From contig NZ_ML137218.1 in NCBI RefSeq assembly GCF_004015795.1, positions 1,773,811 through 1,837,810 on the forward strand: a DNA stretch of 64,000 nucleotides. Direction: 5' to 3'. The stretch is from Falsirhodobacter deserti. GTDB lineage: Bacteria; Pseudomonadota; Alphaproteobacteria; Rhodobacterales; Rhodobacteraceae. This document shows positions 1 through 9,343 of this stretch, one piece after another. The position numbers were made by a program, and so were the translations under genes. Position 1 is the stretch's first letter. Every line of letters begins with the position of its first letter. The notes under the pieces were generated by a model. The model saw only the letters and a list, made by a program, of their open reading frames with translations. It was not told where the DNA came from and made no database searches.

Positions 1-685
1 CCATGAAAACGACCCGGTTCGCGACAGCTTGCGCGAAGCCCATCTCATGCGTCACGCAGATCATGGTCATCCCGTCCTCGGCCAGCGAGATCATGGTGTC
101 CAGAACTTCCTTGATCATCTCGGGATCCAGCGCCGATGTCGGCTCGTCGAACAGCATGATGCGCGGCTTCATGCAAAGTGAGCGGGCAATGGCCACACGC
201 TGCTGCTGCCCGCCCGAAAGCTGCCCCGGATACTTGTGCGCCTGGTCGGGGATCTTGACCTTGCGCAGGAAGTGCATGGCCGTTTCCTCTGCCTCGGCCT
301 TGGGAACCTTGCGCACCCAGATCGGGGCAAGGGTGCAGTTTTCAAGGATGGTCAGATGCGGGAACAGGTTGAAGTGCTGGAACACCATCCCGACTTCGGA
401 GCGGACCTTGTCGATGTTCTTCAGGTCAGATGTCAGCTCGGTACCGTCCACGATGATCTGGCCCGACTGATGCTCCTCCAGCCGGTTGATGCAGCGGATC
501 AGGGTCGATTTGCCGGATCCCGAAGGGCCGCAGATCACGATCCGCTCCCCCCGATGGACGGTCAGGTCGATATCGCGCAGCACATGGAACTGGCCGAACC
601 ACTTGTTCATGCCGCGGATCTGGATGGCAATCTCTTCGCTGATCTGCATATGTCGGGTGTCGACGGCGCGTTCGGCAGTTTGCAT
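1..685 (-). CDS. aapP: Amino-acid ABC transporter ATP-binding protein AapP (partial, 3' end missing)
   Basis: This is the ATPase that powers polar amino-acid uptake with AapQ/AapM; it sits on the cytoplasmic face of the inner membrane. The Walker A motif GPSGSGKST is at residues 53-61, followed by the Q-loop, the LSGGQQQR signature and Walker [11 protein letters not shown], then a His-switch region. The C-terminus lies beyond the left window edge. The ATG at 685 has AAGGAG six bases upstream and follows aapM by 10 bases, so it is the last visible gene of aapJQMP. A later in-frame Met (residue 13) is a less likely start. Bzt-family BztD is the same type of protein. Confidence 0.95.
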   Translation of the reverse strand, partial: MQTAERAVDTRHMQISEEIAIQIRGMNKWFGQFHVLRDIDLTVHRGERIVICGPSGSGKSTLIRCINRLEEHQSGQIIVDGTELTSDLKNIDKVRSEVGMVFQHFNLFPHLTILENCTLAPIWVRKVPKAEAEETAMHFLRKVKIPDQAHKYPGQLSGGQQQRVAIARSLCMKPRIMLFDEPTSALDPEMIKEVLDTMISLAEDGMTMICVTHEMGFAQAVANRVVFM

Positions 686-695
686 GGCATGCTCC

Positions 696-2012
696 TTAAC
701 GGTTATCGCGTTTCAGGCGGCGCTCCAGATACATGGAATAGCGCGACATGCCGAAACAGAAGATGAAGAAAATGGTGCCCACGAAGATGTAAGGCTCCCA
801 GTAGATGCCTTTCCATTCCATGGACGCGCGAACGGCGTCGGTGATGCCCTTCAACGGATCCAGAAGCCCCACGAAGATGACCAGCGTCGTGTCCTTGAAC
901 AGGCCGATGAAGGTGGACACGATCCCGGGGATGGAGATTTTCAGCGCCTGCGGCAGCACGATAAGCCGCTGCGCCTGGAAATAGTTCAGGCCCAGCGCGT
1001 CTGCCGCCTCGTATTGCCCGCGCGGCAGGGCTGCGAGACCGCCACGGATAACCTCGGCGATATAGGCGGCGGCAAACAGCGTCACCATGATGATCACCCG
1101 CAGGATGATGTCGAAGCTGGTTCCAGGCGGCAGGAAATAGTTCAGCAGAAGCGACGCCGTAAACAGCAGTGTGATCAGCGGCACCCCCCGGATGAACTCG
1201 ATGAAGCAGACGGACATCGTCTTGATTAGGAACATGTCGGACCGCCGGCCCAGCGCCAGCGCGATGCCCAGCGGCAGCGACAGCGAGATGGCGGCCACGC
1301 CAATCGTAAGCGACAGCACGAAGCCCCCGAAACGGTCCGAACGGACGGCGTCGATCCCCAGCGGAATGGCAGAGCTGAGCGCCCGGTCCACCGGCGCGGC
1401 GGCCAGCAGCCACCACAGCACAGGCACGATCACGGCCGCGATGATGGCCAGCAGCGGCGAAACCCCGCGCAGCGCCCGCCACACCACCCACCCGATCACG
1501 AAGCCCAGCAGCGCCACCACCGGCAGCCACATGGATCCACCCCAAAGCAGCCAGAAGCCAAGGAACGGATAGATCGCCGAAACCGCCATCAGCCGGCGCG
1601 ACATACCCGGAACCAGCACCGGTGCAAGGGCAACGAACAGCAGGACCAGCGCCAGCACGGGCCGCCAGTACAGATGCGCGGGATAAAAGCCGAACAGCCA
1701 TTGCTGCCAGCGGTCGCGGACCACCGCAAAACAGGCGCCGCGCGCATCCGGCCCCCATATCTGGGCAATGATCTCGCGGCATTCGGTCAGGGTGTTCGCG
1801 TTCCAGACGCTGTGGGCGAACCATGGAACCAACCCGCGCAGCAGGAAGAACACCGCGATCAGGCCAAGCACGGTCAGGATCGTGTTCAGCCAGCCGGAGA
1901 ACAGGTTCTCGCGCAACCAGCGGACGGCACCGGCCTGCCCTGCGGGGGGCGCGGCCTGCGGAAGCATCGAGTCGCGCACGAAACGAACGGTCTGGGCGTG
2001 AGTATCGCTCAT
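696..2012 (-). CDS. aapM: Amino-acid ABC transporter permease AapM/BztC
   Basis: Inner-membrane permease, 438 aa, of the general L-amino-acid (Aap) or glutamate/glutamine/aspartate/asparagine (Bzt) importer. A long N-terminal hydrophobic part carrying a Cys-containing external loop precedes the His/Glu/Gln-type permease core; the EAA-like coupling loop ([22 protein letters not shown]) marks the ATPase contact. The length matches the unusually long BztC/AapM permeases rather than the roughly 220-aa HisM type. The ATG follows the aapQ stop after a single base, implying translational coupling. Substrate range cannot be read from the sequence. Confidence 0.93.
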   Translation of the reverse strand: MSDTHAQTVRFVRDSMLPQAAPPAGQAGAVRWLRENLFSGWLNTILTVLGLIAVFFLLRGLVPWFAHSVWNANTLTECREIIAQIWGPDARGACFAVVRDRWQQWLFGFYPAHLYWRPVLALVLLFVALAPVLVPGMSRRLMAVSAIYPFLGFWLLWGGSMWLPVVALLGFVIGWVVWRALRGVSPLLAIIAAVIVPVLWWLLAAAPVDRALSSAIPLGIDAVRSDRFGGFVLSLTIGVAAISLSLPLGIALALGRRSDMFLIKTMSVCFIEFIRGVPLITLLFTASLLLNYFLPPGTSFDIILRVIIMVTLFAAAYIAEVIRGGLAALPRGQYEAADALGLNYFQAQRLIVLPQALKISIPGIVSTFIGLFKDTTLVIFVGLLDPLKGITDAVRASMEWKGIYWEPYIFVGTIFFIFCFGMSRYSMYLERRLKRDNR

Positions 2013-2013
2013 C

Positions 2014-3261
2014 TCAACGCTCCTTCAGCTTGACGCGGGAGTTGTAGACGTTCATCGCGCCCGAGATGACAAGGCTGACCATAAGATAGATCAGCATCAT
2101 CAGCAGAACGCATTCCAGCTCCCTTCCCGTCTGGTTCAGCGTGATGCCGCCAAGCGTGCCGCGCAGGTCCAGATATCCCACCGCGATGGCCAGCGAAGAG
2201 TTCTTGGTCAGGTTCAGGAACTGCGAGATCAGCGGGGGCACGATCACCCGCAGCGCCTGCGGCAGGACGACGAGGCTCATGGTGCGGCGGGGGCGCAGGC
2301 CAAGGGCGAAGGCCGCCTCGGTCTGTCCGCGCGATACGGCAAGGATGCCCGCCCGCACGATTTCCGCGATGAAGGCGCCGGTATAAAAGGACAGCGCCAG
2401 CCACAGCGCCATGAAGGCGTTCGGCACATTGACGCCGCCGGTGAAGTTGAAGCCGCTGATGGTCGGCACCAGCAGATGCACGCCCATCCACCAGCCCAGC
2501 AGCGTGACCGGCAGGATGACGATCAACAGCGATTTCCACCATGTCGTGGGGCGGCGGCCCGTCGCCTCTTGCACGGCGGCGGCGTGGCGGATCATCCTGC
2601 CGCGCAACCACAGGCTGATGACGATCACGCCCACGATGGCCGCAAAGGTAAGGTTCAGGCTGAACAGGCCCAGATCCACCGAGCCCAGCCCGCGCGTCAC
2701 CCCGATATCCGGAATGGCGGTGTAGCGGTTGGTGATGGCGACAAGCCCAAGCAGAAGGCCCTGCCCCTCGTCCCCCCGGAAGACGGCAGGCGCAGGCGAG
2801 GCTTCCGTGAAAGCCGTGAAGAACAGCAGGATCCACAGCAGGATCGGCACGTTGCGGAACATCTCGACATAGATGGTCATCAACCGCGCCACCAGCCAGT
2901 TCGACGAAAGGCGCAGGATGCCGACGATGACGCCCACCACCGTGGCAAGGATGCAGCCCATCACCGCGATTAGCAGCGTGTTCATCAGGCCAACGAGCAA
3001 GGCCCGCAGATGCGTGTCGTTCTGCGAATACGGGATCAGCCGCTGAGCGATGTCGTATCCCGCGCGCATCGACAGGAATCCGAAGTCAAAGTCCTTTCCA
3101 AGCGCGGCAAGGTTCTGCACCGTATTGTCGATCAACCATGCGGCCCCTGCGACAACCAGCGCGAAAACGACGATCTGGATCGTCAGTGATCGGTAGCGGG
3201 TATCGTAAAGCAGCATGCCCAGCCGGAAGGTATCCTTCGGCCTGTTCACGGCATTGGCCAT
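2014..3261 (-). CDS. aapQ: Amino-acid ABC transporter permease AapQ/BztB
   Basis: Partner inner-membrane permease, 415 aa. It shows the same architecture as AapM: N-terminal hydrophobic extension with a large periplasmic loop, then the permease core with an EAA-type loop (FALGLRPRRTMSLVVLPQAL). I start it at the ATG at 3261 (MANAVNRPKD) because AGGGGG lies just upstream; the frame stays open for 31 more codons but these give a low-complexity, unlikely N-terminus. It lies between aapJ and aapM, as in aap and bzt operons. Confidence 0.92.
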   Translation of the reverse strand: MANAVNRPKDTFRLGMLLYDTRYRSLTIQIVVFALVVAGAAWLIDNTVQNLAALGKDFDFGFLSMRAGYDIAQRLIPYSQNDTHLRALLVGLMNTLLIAVMGCILATVVGVIVGILRLSSNWLVARLMTIYVEMFRNVPILLWILLFFTAFTEASPAPAVFRGDEGQGLLLGLVAITNRYTAIPDIGVTRGLGSVDLGLFSLNLTFAAIVGVIVISLWLRGRMIRHAAAVQEATGRRPTTWWKSLLIVILPVTLLGWWMGVHLLVPTISGFNFTGGVNVPNAFMALWLALSFYTGAFIAEIVRAGILAVSRGQTEAAFALGLRPRRTMSLVVLPQALRVIVPPLISQFLNLTKNSSLAIAVGYLDLRGTLGGITLNQTGRELECVLLMMLIYLMVSLVISGAMNVYNSRVKLKER

Positions 3262-3341
3262 GAAGCACCCCCTGTCAAATGGCCATGCGGGATCGGACGG
3301 CGTCGTTGCGCCACCGCTGGCCTGTTCTTGATGTTCTGAAT

Positions 3342-3362
3342 GGAGGGCGTTCACCGCCCTCC
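3342..3362 (-). other. Intercistronic hairpin between aapJ and aapQ
   Basis: GGAGGGCG and CGCCCTCC form a perfect 8-bp stem with a 5-base loop just after the aapJ stop codon. No U-tract follows on the minus strand, so it is not a classical terminator. Such stems after binding-protein genes often stabilise the 5' mRNA and so raise the binding protein above the permeases; that role here is inference. Confidence 0.55.
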
Positions 3363-3369
3363 GGAAGGA

Positions 3370-4386
3370 TCAGCGGAAGGGAGGTGCGTAAAGCAGCCCG
3401 CCTTGCGTCCATTGCGCGTTCAATCCGCGCGCCAGTCCGATCGGGGTGGATTCGCCAACCGTGGCCGAGAAGATCTCGCCATAGTTGCCGGTGGTGGAAA
3501 TCGCGCGCTTGGCCCACTCCGCGTCAAGGCCAATCATCTCGCCCAGGCCGCCCTCGGTGCCCAGCAGGCGGCGAACCTCGGGGTTTTCGGAGCTGGCAGC
3601 CAGTTCCTCGATATTGGCAGAGGTGACGCCGTATTCCTCGGCCGCGACCAGCGCGTTCAGCGTCCAACGCACGATGTCAGTCCACTGGCTGTCGCCCTGG
3701 CGCGTTGCCGGCCCCAACGGTTCCTTGGAAATGATCTCGGGCAGGATGATGTGATCGTTGGGCGAGGCGAAGGCCGCGCGCGTGGCTGCAAGGCCCGACA
3801 CGTCGGTGGTATAGGCGTCGCAGGCACCCGCCAGATACTGCTGTTCCCCTTCGGCGTTCGACTGGATCGCGACGGGCGTGTAGCTCATGTTATTGGAGGC
3901 GAAGTAATCGGCGAGGTTCATCTCGGTCGTTGTGCCGGTCTGGATGCAGATGGTCGCGCCATCGAGTTCCTTGGCCGAGGTGACACCGAGATCCTGCTTC
4001 ACCATGAAGCCCTGACCGTCGTAATAGTTCACGCCCGCGAAATCGAGGCCAAGGTCGGTATCGCGCGAAAAGGTCCAGGTGGAGTTGCGCGCCAGGATGT
4101 CCACCTCGCCCGAGGCGAGCGCCGTGAAGCGGGTTTCGGCCGTGGTCGGCACGAAGCGCACCTTGTTACCATCGCCCAGCACCGCCGCAGCGACCGCGCG
4201 GCACAACGAGATGTCGAAGCCCGACCAGTTGCCCTGCGCATCCGGCGCGGCAAAGCCCGTCAGACCGGGGTTCACGCCGCAAACAAGCTCTCCGCGCGAC
4301 TTGACGTCGTCCAGCGTGGCTGCCGATGCCGCAACGGCAGCAAGAGCCGCGATCGACAGCGTGCTGAGAAAAACAGTCCTGTTCAT
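3370..4386 (-). CDS. aapJ: Amino-acid ABC transporter periplasmic substrate-binding protein AapJ/BztA
   Basis: Solute-binding protein, 338 aa, the length usual for BztA/AapJ. It begins with a Sec signal peptide (MNRTVFLSTLSIAALAAVAA, cleavage near ASA-A) and continues into a family 3 SBP fold: TLDDVKSRGELVCGVNPGLTGF, then DISLCRAVAAAVLGD and the TTAETRFTALASGEVDIL block that binds the amino-acid alpha groups. The ATG at 4386 has AGGAAGAGG just upstream. It is first in the operon; the 180 bases upstream hold no promoter I can defend. Confidence 0.95.
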   Translation of the reverse strand: MNRTVFLSTLSIAALAAVAASAATLDDVKSRGELVCGVNPGLTGFAAPDAQGNWSGFDISLCRAVAAAVLGDGNKVRFVPTTAETRFTALASGEVDILARNSTWTFSRDTDLGLDFAGVNYYDGQGFMVKQDLGVTSAKELDGATICIQTGTTTEMNLADYFASNNMSYTPVAIQSNAEGEQQYLAGACDAYTTDVSGLAATRAAFASPNDHIILPEIISKEPLGPATRQGDSQWTDIVRWTLNALVAAEEYGVTSANIEELAASSENPEVRRLLGTEGGLGEMIGLDAEWAKRAISTTGNYGEIFSATVGESTPIGLARGLNAQWTQGGLLYAPPFR

Positions 4387-4566
4387 TTGTACCTCTTCCT
4401 GATGAAGCGCCCACGCCGCGGTTTCTCCGCCCTGACGCCATGGCCGCCAGCCCTGCGTCTGCCCCACCTTCGGACGGGAAGTTTCGACGCGTCAAGCCCG
4501 GCTGGCCACCCATGCCCATTGATGCGGCGTATGAAGCGGACCCTGCTTATGTATTCGGCTGAATTG

Positions 4567-5268
4567 TCACCGACACAATAGGAAAAACCGCTCCGCAGCA
4601 AGAAAGGCGGCCAGCCTCACCTCTTCGGCGGCCACGGCTTCATCATCCAGACCCCAGGTTTCGGACTGGAACGCCTCGTCGATGCGCGACAAGGCGAAGG
4701 CTTCGGCCCCTGTCAGGCGGCCATGTGCCACCGCAAGGCCAAGAACAAGCGAGCCGGAGATCGCCACCAGATCGTACAGCGCCGCCAGCTGGAACGCCGA
4801 CATCGCCTGCAGCTGGCCGCGCAGGCGCATCAGGGAGGGCGCAGGCTGGTCCACGGGAACGATGCCTTCGGTGACGGTCAGCGGCGCCTCCAGCCGCTCA
4901 GCCGCCCAAGCCAGAACCGGGTCCCACGCACGCTGGCGGTCCACCAGTTCGGCAGGCCCGTCGGCGCGATAGCAAAGCAGGTCGCTGCCGCCATATCGGG
5001 CAAGCTCGCACACCACCCCGTCGAATTGCGTGGCAACCTTGTCGATGGCCGAATTGGCCGTGCGGGTGGCGGGCATCGTATCGGGGCGAACCTCCCCCTG
5101 CTGCGCGTCCCATTCCTCGGCGATCAGGCGCGCCAGCCCTTCGGTCGGCAGAAGCAGCGGCGCTTTGGCCGGCGTCCGTACGGGACGGCCGTCCAGCCGG
5201 ACGCTGTGGCCCCCCTCCTCTGCGTGAACGGTGGCAGCGGTCCAGAAGCGTTTGGGGGCCCAGCTCAT
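4567..5268 (-). CDS. ATP12-family chaperone protein
   Basis: 233 aa, similar to the ATP12 chaperone that in mitochondria protects the F1 alpha subunit during F1F0-ATPase assembly. Seen: the N-terminal PKRFWTAATV and LDGRPVRTPAKAPLLLPT segments, the central AEEWDAQQGEVRPDTMPATR block and a helical C-terminal half (ELARYGGSDLLCYRADGP, PVLAWAAERL). The start at 5268 (MSWAPKRF) is chosen by homology; 2 bases separate it from the rluC stop, so the two are probably co-translated. Bacterial members are assumed, not shown, to act on ATP synthase. Confidence 0.9.
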   Translation of the reverse strand: MSWAPKRFWTAATVHAEEGGHSVRLDGRPVRTPAKAPLLLPTEGLARLIAEEWDAQQGEVRPDTMPATRTANSAIDKVATQFDGVVCELARYGGSDLLCYRADGPAELVDRQRAWDPVLAWAAERLEAPLTVTEGIVPVDQPAPSLMRLRGQLQAMSAFQLAALYDLVAISGSLVLGLAVAHGRLTGAEAFALSRIDEAFQSETWGLDDEAVAAEEVRLAAFLAAERFFLLCR

Positions 5269-5270
5269 GG

Positions 5271-6293
5271 TCAGTCTCCGAAAGGATCGGCGGGAACGTC
5301 GTTTTCCTTCATGTCGAGCATGCTGAACGCGCGTTTCATATGCTCGGGCAGCGGGGCCACGAAGGTCATGGGGGTTTTCAGGATCGGATGCTCGATCGTC
5401 AGCTGGCGGGCGTGAAGGTTCAGCTTTCGGCTGATCTCGCCGCCGACACCGCCGCCCCAACCGTCACCCGCATTTTCCTGGCTGCTTCCGCCATACTTGC
5501 CATCCCCAAGGATCGGGTGCCCGATCTCGGCCATATGTGCGCGCAACTGGTGGGTCCGGCCGGTCACGGGTTCCAGCGCCATCCATGACAGGCGGGTGCC
5601 AAGGAACCACAGCACGAAGTAATCCGTATGGGCGCGCTTTGCTTCCGGAAAGTCGTTCATCTTGGCCGGGTGAACGCAGACCATCTTTTCATCCCGCCCG
5701 CCGGACTTCATCAGGCCATACTTGATCGACCCCTTCTTCGGGTTCGGCATGCCTGCCACCAGCGCCCAATATATCTTGCGGGCGTTGCGGTGACGCAGCG
5801 CTTCGGACAAGGCCCGCGCCACGCGATCCGTGCGCGCAAGGATAAGAACGCCCGAGGTGTCCTTGTCCAGCCGGTGCACCAGCTTGGGCTTGTCCTTGTA
5901 GCCGAACTTCAGCGCCTCGGCCAAACCGTCGACATGGCGGTTGCCCTGCCCCGATCCGCCCTGCGAGGGCAGCCCCGGCGGCTTGTTCAGGACGATCATA
6001 TGCTCGTCCTTGAAGATAACCGCATCCTGGATCATCTTCGCGTCCGCGCTGGTGATCCGCGACGGCAGATCGCGCCGGTCATCATTGGGATCGGGCAGCG
6101 GCGGCACGCGAATGCTCATCCCCGGTTCGATCCGGTCCGAAGCTTTCGCCCGCCCGCCATCCACACGGATCTGGCCCGTGCGGCACATCTTTTCGACCGC
6201 GCCCTGCGTGACATGCGGGAAACGCCGCTTGAACCACTTGTCCAGCCGCTGTTCACCCTCATCGGCCGAAACGGTCAGTATCTTCACGCTCAT
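5271..6293 (-). CDS. rluC: 23S rRNA pseudouridine synthase, RluC/RluD family
   Basis: 340 aa, converting specific uridines of 23S rRNA to pseudouridine. An N-terminal S4 RNA-binding domain (about residues 15-65, QRLDKWFKRRFP) is followed by the RsuA/RluA catalytic domain; the HRLDKDTSG motif places the catalytic aspartate at D143, with KPPGLPSQGG upstream and GRTHQLRAHM later. The start MSVKILTV at 6293 overlaps the crcB stop by 4 bases (ATGA). RluC is favoured over RluD/RluA by S4 presence and overall length, but target sites cannot be proven. Confidence 0.85.
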   Translation of the reverse strand: MSVKILTVSADEGEQRLDKWFKRRFPHVTQGAVEKMCRTGQIRVDGGRAKASDRIEPGMSIRVPPLPDPNDDRRDLPSRITSADAKMIQDAVIFKDEHMIVLNKPPGLPSQGGSGQGNRHVDGLAEALKFGYKDKPKLVHRLDKDTSGVLILARTDRVARALSEALRHRNARKIYWALVAGMPNPKKGSIKYGLMKSGGRDEKMVCVHPAKMNDFPEAKRAHTDYFVLWFLGTRLSWMALEPVTGRTHQLRAHMAEIGHPILGDGKYGGSSQENAGDGWGGGVGGEISRKLNLHARQLTIEHPILKTPMTFVAPLPEHMKRAFSMLDMKENDVPADPFGD

Positions 6294-6664
6294 GCAAGTA
6301 TCCCCCGAGCTATGACGGCACCGGCCAGAACGGCCAGCAGCGACAGGATCACCGATCCAAGAACATAAAGGGCGGCCTGCGCGGCCTGCCCCCGCTCCCA
6401 CAATGCCAACGCATCCAGCGAGAAGGCCGAGAAGGTGGTGAACCCGCCCAGCACACCCGTCAGCAGGAAGGGCGCGAACCGCTGCCCCCCCTTCAGCGCC
6501 AGCACAGTGGCCAGCATGCCCATGACCGCACAGCCAATCACGTTCACGGCCAGCGTGCCCCACGGAAAACCGGGTGCAAGACGCATCGCCGCAACATTGA
6601 CCAGATAGCGAAGCGAGGCGCCTATCGCCCCGCCCGCCGCCACATATGGAAGTGTCAGGAGCAT
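6290..6664 (-). CDS. crcB: Fluoride channel/exporter CrcB (Fluc)
   Basis: 124 aa, four predicted membrane segments, the usual size of a single-domain Fluc protein that acts as an antiparallel homodimer to expel F-. Diagnostic pieces: GGAIGASLRYLVN at the N-terminus, FPWGTLAVNVIGC (with the conserved pore Asn) and GVLGGFTTFSAFSLD (the Phe-box and Na+ site region). I see no recognisable crcB fluoride riboswitch in the 31 bases between rarA and crcB. It overlaps rluC by 4 bases. Confidence 0.92.
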   Translation of the reverse strand: MLLTLPYVAAGGAIGASLRYLVNVAAMRLAPGFPWGTLAVNVIGCAVMGMLATVLALKGGQRFAPFLLTGVLGGFTTFSAFSLDALALWERGQAAQAALYVLGSVILSLLAVLAGAVIARGILA

Positions 6665-6695
6665 CGGCGCTGTCTCCGTTCCTGCTGCCCGATTG

Positions 6696-8012
6696 TCAAC
6701 CTTCGCCGTTCCGTTTCGCCCGCAGCTTGGCGAAATACTCGACCCGCTTCTTCAATTCCCGCTCGAACCCGCGCTCGGGCGGCATGTACCAGACAGGGCG
6801 CTTCATCCCTTCGGGGAAATAGTTCTGCCCCGAAAAGGCATCCTCGGCATCATGGTCATAAGCGTAATCAGCGCCATAGCCCATTTCGCGCATCATCTTG
6901 GTGGGGGCGTTGCGGATATGAAGGGGCGGCGGTTCGCTTCCCGTCTGCTTTGCGGCGGCCCTGGCAGCCTTGAACGCGGTGTAAACGGCGTTCGATTTCG
7001 GGGCGAGCGCAAGATGAACCAGCGCCCCCGCCAGCGCCAGTTCCCCTTCGGGGCTGCCAAGGCGTTCGAAGGTGTTCCATGCATCAAGGCAGACACGCTG
7101 GGCATCCGGATCGGCCAGCGCGATATCCTCAACCGCCATGCGCGTGATGCGACGGGCAAGGTAGCGGGGATCCTCCCCCCCTTCCAGCATCCGTGCGAAC
7201 CAGTAAAGCGCCGCATCCGGATCGGACCCGCGCACGGATTTGTGCAGGGCCGAGATGAGGTTGTAATGTTCTTCCCCGCCCTTGTCGTACTTGGCGGCGC
7301 GGCGCATCAGCCGGGCCGACAGAGCCGGCTTGTCCAGCACCCGGTCCAGTTTCCACGCGCTCACCTGCTCGATGAGGTTCAGAAGGGCGCGGCCATCGCC
7401 ATCGGCCATTTCCAGCAACGATTCGCGGGCGGACCCGTCCAGCGGCAGGGCGCGGCCCATCTCCTGTTCGGCCCGCTGGGCCATCCGTTCCAGATCGGCC
7501 AGCGTCAGCCTTTCCAGCACGATCACCTGCGCGCGGGACAACACGGCGGCGTTCAGCTCGAACGATGGGTTCTCGGTCGTGGCGCCGACAAGAAGGATCG
7601 TCCCGTCCTCCATATGCGGCAGAAAGCTGTCTTGCTGCGCCTTGTTGAAGCGGTGGATCTCGTCCACGAACAAAAGCGTCCCCTGCCCGTTCTGCCGGCG
7701 CAGCTTTGCGCCTTCGAACACCTTCCGCAGCTCCGGAACGCCGGTGAAGATCGCGCTGATCTGCACGAAGGCCATATCCGTTTCATCGGCAAGCAACCGC
7801 GCAATGGTCGTCTTGCCCACCCCGGGCGGCCCCCACAGAATGATCGAGGACAGGCTGCCCGCCGCCAGCATCGCCCCCAGCGGCCCATCGGGCGACAGGA
7901 TTTTCCCCTGCCCGATCACTTCGCCAAGTGCGCGCGGACGCAAACGGTCCGCCAAGGGGCGGTTGCCGTTGGGCGCAGGTGTTTCGGGTAGTGTATCGAA
8001 CAGGTCAGCCAT
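6696..8012 (-). CDS. rarA: Replication-associated recombination protein RarA (MgsA)
   Basis: 438-aa AAA+ ATPase of the RarA/MgsA/WRNIP1 family that acts at stalled replication forks. Walker A GPPGVGKTT lies at residues 61-69, Walker B LLFVDEIHRFN follows, then sensor regions (ATTENPSFELN), an AAA lid and the MgsA C-terminal tetramerisation domain with the characteristic HYNLISALHKSVRGSDPDAALYW run split over the lid junction. It is first of the rarA-crcB-rluC-ATP12 group; 42 bases separate it from the luxR-type gene upstream. Confidence 0.95.
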   Translation of the reverse strand: MADLFDTLPETPAPNGNRPLADRLRPRALGEVIGQGKILSPDGPLGAMLAAGSLSSIILWGPPGVGKTTIARLLADETDMAFVQISAIFTGVPELRKVFEGAKLRRQNGQGTLLFVDEIHRFNKAQQDSFLPHMEDGTILLVGATTENPSFELNAAVLSRAQVIVLERLTLADLERMAQRAEQEMGRALPLDGSARESLLEMADGDGRALLNLIEQVSAWKLDRVLDKPALSARLMRRAAKYDKGGEEHYNLISALHKSVRGSDPDAALYWFARMLEGGEDPRYLARRITRMAVEDIALADPDAQRVCLDAWNTFERLGSPEGELALAGALVHLALAPKSNAVYTAFKAARAAAKQTGSEPPPLHIRNAPTKMMREMGYGADYAYDHDAEDAFSGQNYFPEGMKRPVWYMPPERGFERELKKRVEYFAKLRAKRNGEG

Positions 8013-8054
8013 GACAGGAAGATAAGCCGCGTTGGCCCGCAGGGAAAGGTGCCG

Positions 8055-8684
8055 TCAGATCAGGCCGATTTCCTTGGCGCGCCGGATCGCCTCGGGCGTG
8101 GTACGGGCCAGCAGCCGCTCCCGCGCCGAATACAGCCGTGCCTTCAGCGCACTTTCCGAAATTCCAAGCTGCGCCGCCGCCCCCGCATACCGATTGCCCG
8201 ACGAGACCACCCGAAGCGCCTCGATCTGCGAGAGCGTAAGCCGGTCAGGCGGGGACACCAGGCAGTGCAGGGTACGGATCGTGCGGAACAGGTGCTGAAG
8301 TTCGGCATCGGTGAATTCCCGGTCACTGCGGGCGATGACGCCCACGCTCATCGAAGTGACAGGTCCCTCGCAGGCCACGGCCCCGAAATTCAGGCCGAAA
8401 CGCTTGGCTTCGGGGAAAACGCCATAGGGATCGATCAATCGCCGATCACTCCACCGCACGACGCCATTGTTGCTGCAGGCCCAGCCAAGGCACGGATCGC
8501 GCAGCACGAACCCCTTGTTGGTATAATGCTCCATCCAGACGCTGTTCAGAGTTGAAAACCGTGCGAGCGGGACTGACCGCCGGAAATGGAGACCAACGCA
8601 ATATCCTTGAACGGCCATGTCCGACAGGCCAAGCAGGGCCTCCTCGACAGCGCGCGTCAGCGGCGCCGACCCTTCCAATGGCAT
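8055..8684 (-). CDS. LuxR-family transcriptional regulator with N-terminal autoinducer-binding-like domain
   Basis: 209 aa. The C-terminal part (LTLSQIEALRVVSSGNRYAGAAAQLGISESALKARLYSARERL) is a LuxR/GerE-type helix-turn-helix; residues 1-140 resemble an acyl-homoserine-lactone-binding domain of the compact Rhodobacteraceae type, with WMEHYTNKGFVLRDPC matching the region around the conserved W-Y-D triad. No luxI-type synthase is present in the window, so it looks like a solo regulator. The start at 8684 has only a weak G-rich Shine-Dalgarno. Its target and ligand are unknown. Confidence 0.8.
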   Translation of the reverse strand: MPLEGSAPLTRAVEEALLGLSDMAVQGYCVGLHFRRSVPLARFSTLNSVWMEHYTNKGFVLRDPCLGWACSNNGVVRWSDRRLIDPYGVFPEAKRFGLNFGAVACEGPVTSMSVGVIARSDREFTDAELQHLFRTIRTLHCLVSPPDRLTLSQIEALRVVSSGNRYAGAAAQLGISESALKARLYSARERLLARTTPEAIRRAKEIGLI

Positions 8685-8753
8685 ACAAGTAACCCCGTGA
8701 AATACATAACCGCCCCACTCGATATCATCTCGACCGGCTGCGTTTATGCAAGA

Positions 8754-8779
8754 AAAAAGCCCGCCGAAAAGGCGGGCTT
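8754..8779 (-). terminator. Intrinsic terminator of the alpha operon, downstream of rplQ
   Basis: On the minus strand AAGCCCGCC pairs with GGCGGGCTT across a short TTTTC loop and is followed by a run of T. It lies about 25 bases after the rplQ stop and closes the str-S10-spc-alpha super-operon. Confidence 0.9.
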
Positions 8780-8803
8780 GATGATCGTGAAGATCAAGTT
8801 TGA

Positions 8804-9217
8804 TTATTCTGCATCTTCTGCTTCAAGGCGGGCGCGGTCGGCTGCACCTTTGGCCGAAGTATCGCGGTCCACGAACTCGATGATTGCCATCGGGGCCATG
8901 TCGCCATAGCGGAAGCCGGCCTTCAGGATCCGGACGTAACCGCCCTGACGGTCCTTGTAGCGCGGGCCGAGGATCTCGAACAGACGCGCGACGTGCTTGT
9001 CTTCTTTCAGCTGGGCCTGCGCCTGACGACGGGCGTGCAGGTCGCCACGCTTTGCCAGCGTGATCAGCTTTTCAACGATCGGACGAAGTTCCTTCGCCTT
9101 CGGCAGCGTCGTCTTGATCTGCTCGTGCTCGATCAGCGAGCCCGACATGTTGGCGAACAGCGCCTTGCGGTGTTCGTGGGTACGGTTCAGGCGGCGGTAG
9201 CCACGTGCGTGACGCAT
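8804..9217 (-). CDS. rplQ: 50S ribosomal protein L17
   Basis: 137 aa, at the rim of the peptide exit tunnel. The N-terminus [17 protein letters not shown] and the [25 protein letters not shown] block are typical of bacterial L17. It follows rpoA after 126 bases and is the last gene before the terminator, the conserved end of the alpha operon. Confidence 0.98.
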   Translation of the reverse strand: MRHARGYRRLNRTHEHRKALFANMSGSLIEHEQIKTTLPKAKELRPIVEKLITLAKRGDLHARRQAQAQLKEDKHVARLFEILGPRYKDRQGGYVRILKAGFRYGDMAPMAIIEFVDRDTSAKGAADRARLEAEDAE

Positions 9218-9319
9218 AGGTCATCTCCTACTTTGCTTTGTCCGGCAGATCCTGCGTGTGAACCTGCTCACCTTGGGGCGGAATTGCCCATGTTTTCCCC
9301 CGCGAACCGGGGCATTGCC

Positions 9320-9338
9320 GGGGCGCATGACGCGCCCC
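9320..9338 (-). other. Hairpin directly after rpoA
   Basis: GGGGCGC and GCGCCCC form a 7-bp GC-only stem five bases after the rpoA stop on the minus strand, in the 126-base gap before rplQ. No U-tract follows, so it is more likely an mRNA-stabilising or processing structure than a terminator. Confidence 0.5.
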
Positions 9339-9343
9339 GTATC

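Noticed and set aside
4387-4566. Promoter for aapJ (TTGACG near 4485)
   Set aside because: No acceptable -10 at a 16-18 base spacing.
6290-6700. Fluoride riboswitch in front of crcB
   Set aside because: Only 31 bases separate rarA and crcB and I see no crcB-type pseudoknot sequence there.
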